NCBI GenBank assembly: GCA_900546895.1
Contig: UREO01000223.1
Coordinates: 1-5,134, forward strand
DNA: 5,134 nucleotides
Direction: 5' to 3'
Source of the DNA: an uncultured Oscillospiraceae bacterium
Lineage (GTDB): Bacteria; Bacillota; Clostridia; Oscillospirales; Acutalibacteraceae
In this document: one piece after another, positions 3,984 to 5,134 of the stretch
Layout: every line of letters starts with the position of its first letter
How positions within the stretch are numbered: the stretch's first letter is position 1
Made by a program: the position numbers and the translations under genes
The notes under the pieces: model-generated
Told to the model about the DNA's origin: nothing
What the model saw: only the letters and a program-made list of their open reading frames with translations
Databases searched by the model: none

Positions 3984-5134
3984 CAGATATCCGGTCAAAA
4001 CCGTCAGGACAATGAAGCTGATAAAGATACCGATTGCCCATTTGGCGCCCTCTTTCTGCCAATCGCCGATTTCCAGCTCCGTCATACCGAGGAGCAGATA
4101 AATCCATGGAGTAAAGGGGCTTAAGAGATGGAAGGCTTGTCCCATTAGGGAAGCGATACCCATCTGGAAGTTGTTGAAGCCGTACTGTACGCCGGCGCGG
4201 GCCAGTACCGGAACAACCCCGTAGAAGAATGCGTCGTTTGAAAGGAAGAAGCCGCCGGGGATAGAGACAAACGCAGAGATAAATGCCCAGTGCGGTCCGA
4301 ACGAAGCAGGAATCACCTTGATCAGGCTGGCCGCCAGTGCGTCTGCCATGCCGGAGCCGGTGAACAGCCCGGCGAAAACGCCCGCACCCATAACGACGAT
4401 AACCGTGAGAACCATTTCCGGTGCATTGTCGTGCAGTCTGGCCTTCTGCTGTTCAATCGACGGGTAGTTAACAACAAGTGCGATCACGCTGCCTACCAGG
4501 AAGATAAAGACAGGCTGGAATACGCCGGCAATCAAAAGAACCAGAACAAACAGTGTGAGCAGTGCGTTGAAAAGCATCATCTTAGGACGCTTGATTTCGT
4601 CCTTTTCCTCCGAAGAAGAGGAGGTCAGTTCTTCAACATCAGCGTCGGTCAGCTTCTGAATTCCCAGACGCTTTCTTTCCTTGAGTCCCAGGTAATAGCA
4701 TACGAACATCATGTATACAATGGCCACAGCCATGCCCGGTGCCAGTGCGTACAGCATTTCCTGCGGGTTGATGCCATCCAAAACGGACATAACGCGAGCC
4801 GTCGGGCTGCTCCAGGGAAGAATATTGAGAATGGTGTTCATCAAGACCAGAATCACGCCCAGATACAGGCGTTTCAGATTCAGTCTCTTATAAATCGGAA
4901 CCAGAGCCGAGCAGCAGATCAGGGTGGTGGTTGTGCCGTCGCCGCTCAGGGAAACGATTGCCGTAATAATGCCGGTTCCTACAATTACCTTGAGGGGATC
5001 TCCCTTGGCAATTTTGATAACGGTTTTGGAAATCGGGTCAAACAGGCCGGTATCCAGCATAAGGGAAAAGAACAGAATTGCGAAGAACATCATGAAAATG
5101 GTGGTTGAAGTTTTTGTCAGACCCTGCTGCACCC
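3963..5134 (-). CDS. CitMHS-family metal-citrate/proton symporter, N-terminus cut off
   Basis: The reading frame is open to the right edge. The 389 readable residues begin at a GTG that is probably internal, because family members have about 430-450 residues and start some 60 residues earlier. It is an integral membrane protein with about nine or ten hydrophobic segments visible. Family landmarks, counted from that GTG, are MLDTGLFDPI (25-34), SLSGDGTTTT (61-70) then LVPIYKRL (77-84), LPWSSPTARVMSVL (105-118), IPGGFFLSNDAFFYGVVPVL (291-310) and LLSPFTPWIYLLLGM (336-350). These match CitM/CitH-type transporters, which take up citrate complexed with Mg2+ or Ca2+ and similar ions in symport with protons. 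A hydrophilic loop (about 150-184) carries an acidic, serine-rich stretch, SSSSEEKDE. No partner two-component or citrate lyase gene is visible. The metal preference cannot be read. Confidence 0.88.
   Translation of the reverse strand, partial: VQQGLTKTSTTIFMMFFAILFFSLMLDTGLFDPISKTVIKIAKGDPLKVIVGTGIITAIVSLSGDGTTTTLICCSALVPIYKRLNLKRLYLGVILVLMNTILNILPWSSPTARVMSVLDGINPQEMLYALAPGMAVAIVYMMFVCYYLGLKERKRLGIQKLTDADVEELTSSSSEEKDEIKRPKMMLFNALLTLFVLVLLIAGVFQPVFIFLVGSVIALVVNYPSIEQQKARLHDNAPEMVLTVIVVMGAGVFAGLFTGSGMADALAASLIKVIPASFGPHWAFISAFVSIPGGFFLSNDAFFYGVVPVLARAGVQYGFNNFQMGIASLMGQAFHLLSPFTPWIYLLLGMTELEIGDWQKEGAKWAIGIFISFIVLTVLTGYLPVTLHP

Noticed and set aside
4290..5108. Long plus-strand frame (272 codons) opposite the CitMHS gene
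   Set aside because: The translation is rich in Q, N, H and R with no recognisable domain or hydrophobic pattern, and the minus strand clearly encodes a conserved membrane transporter. It is an antisense shadow.
5130..5132. GTG as the true start of the CitMHS transporter
   Set aside because: The frame continues to the window edge and family members have an extra N-terminal region of about 60 residues, so this is most likely an internal valine.

Overview
The window looks like chromosomal DNA from a mid-GC, low-to-moderate AT Firmicute, most likely a Clostridia/Oscillospiraceae-type anaerobe. The pointers are strong AGGAGG-like ribosome binding sites, an extended -10 promoter, a beta-glucoside/sucrose-type PTS permease, a TetR_C_8-type regulator and a CitMHS transporter. 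This assignment is inferred from gene families and sequence style only. No rRNA, tRNA, CRISPR array, insertion sequence or phage gene was seen.

Layout, left to right. (1) Positions 1-178 hold the C-terminal end of a PTS EIIC permease that stops without an EIIA domain. (2) Positions 179-570 form a gene-poor stretch of about 390 bases. It contains a perfect 10-bp hairpin, a strong intrinsic terminator preceded by segments that could form a competing antiterminator, an extended -10 promoter, and a structured leader that also encodes a possible 23-residue peptide. (3) At 571-1512 lies a 313-residue coiled-coil protein of unknown function with two related hydrophobic GLISD motifs. It is followed after 58 bases, on the same strand and with no terminator between, by a small GIY-YIG nuclease-domain protein (1571-1861). 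(4) On the minus strand, an alpha/beta hydrolase (1798-3006) overlaps the 3' end of the GIY-YIG gene tail to tail by 64 bp. (5) Divergent from the hydrolase is a TetR-family regulator (3156-3797). The 149-bp intergenic region holds two back-to-back promoters arranged around one dyad centre at 3069. (6) A structured spacer at 3798-3962 contains a probable minus-strand terminator. (7) A CitMHS divalent-metal-citrate transporter (minus strand, 3963 to the right edge) is cut off at its N-terminus by the window end.

How the genes may work together. The hydrolase and the TetR regulator form a typical divergent regulator/target pair, and the symmetric promoter region fits joint control, probably by the TetR protein in response to a substrate-like ligand. 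The coiled-coil and GIY-YIG genes may be co-transcribed, but nothing visible links their functions. The PTS and CitMHS genes belong to neighbouring units for sugar and citrate uptake. The least understood elements are the coiled-coil protein with its leader and the densely structured 179-570 region; no clearly new multi-gene system can be proved from the sequence alone.
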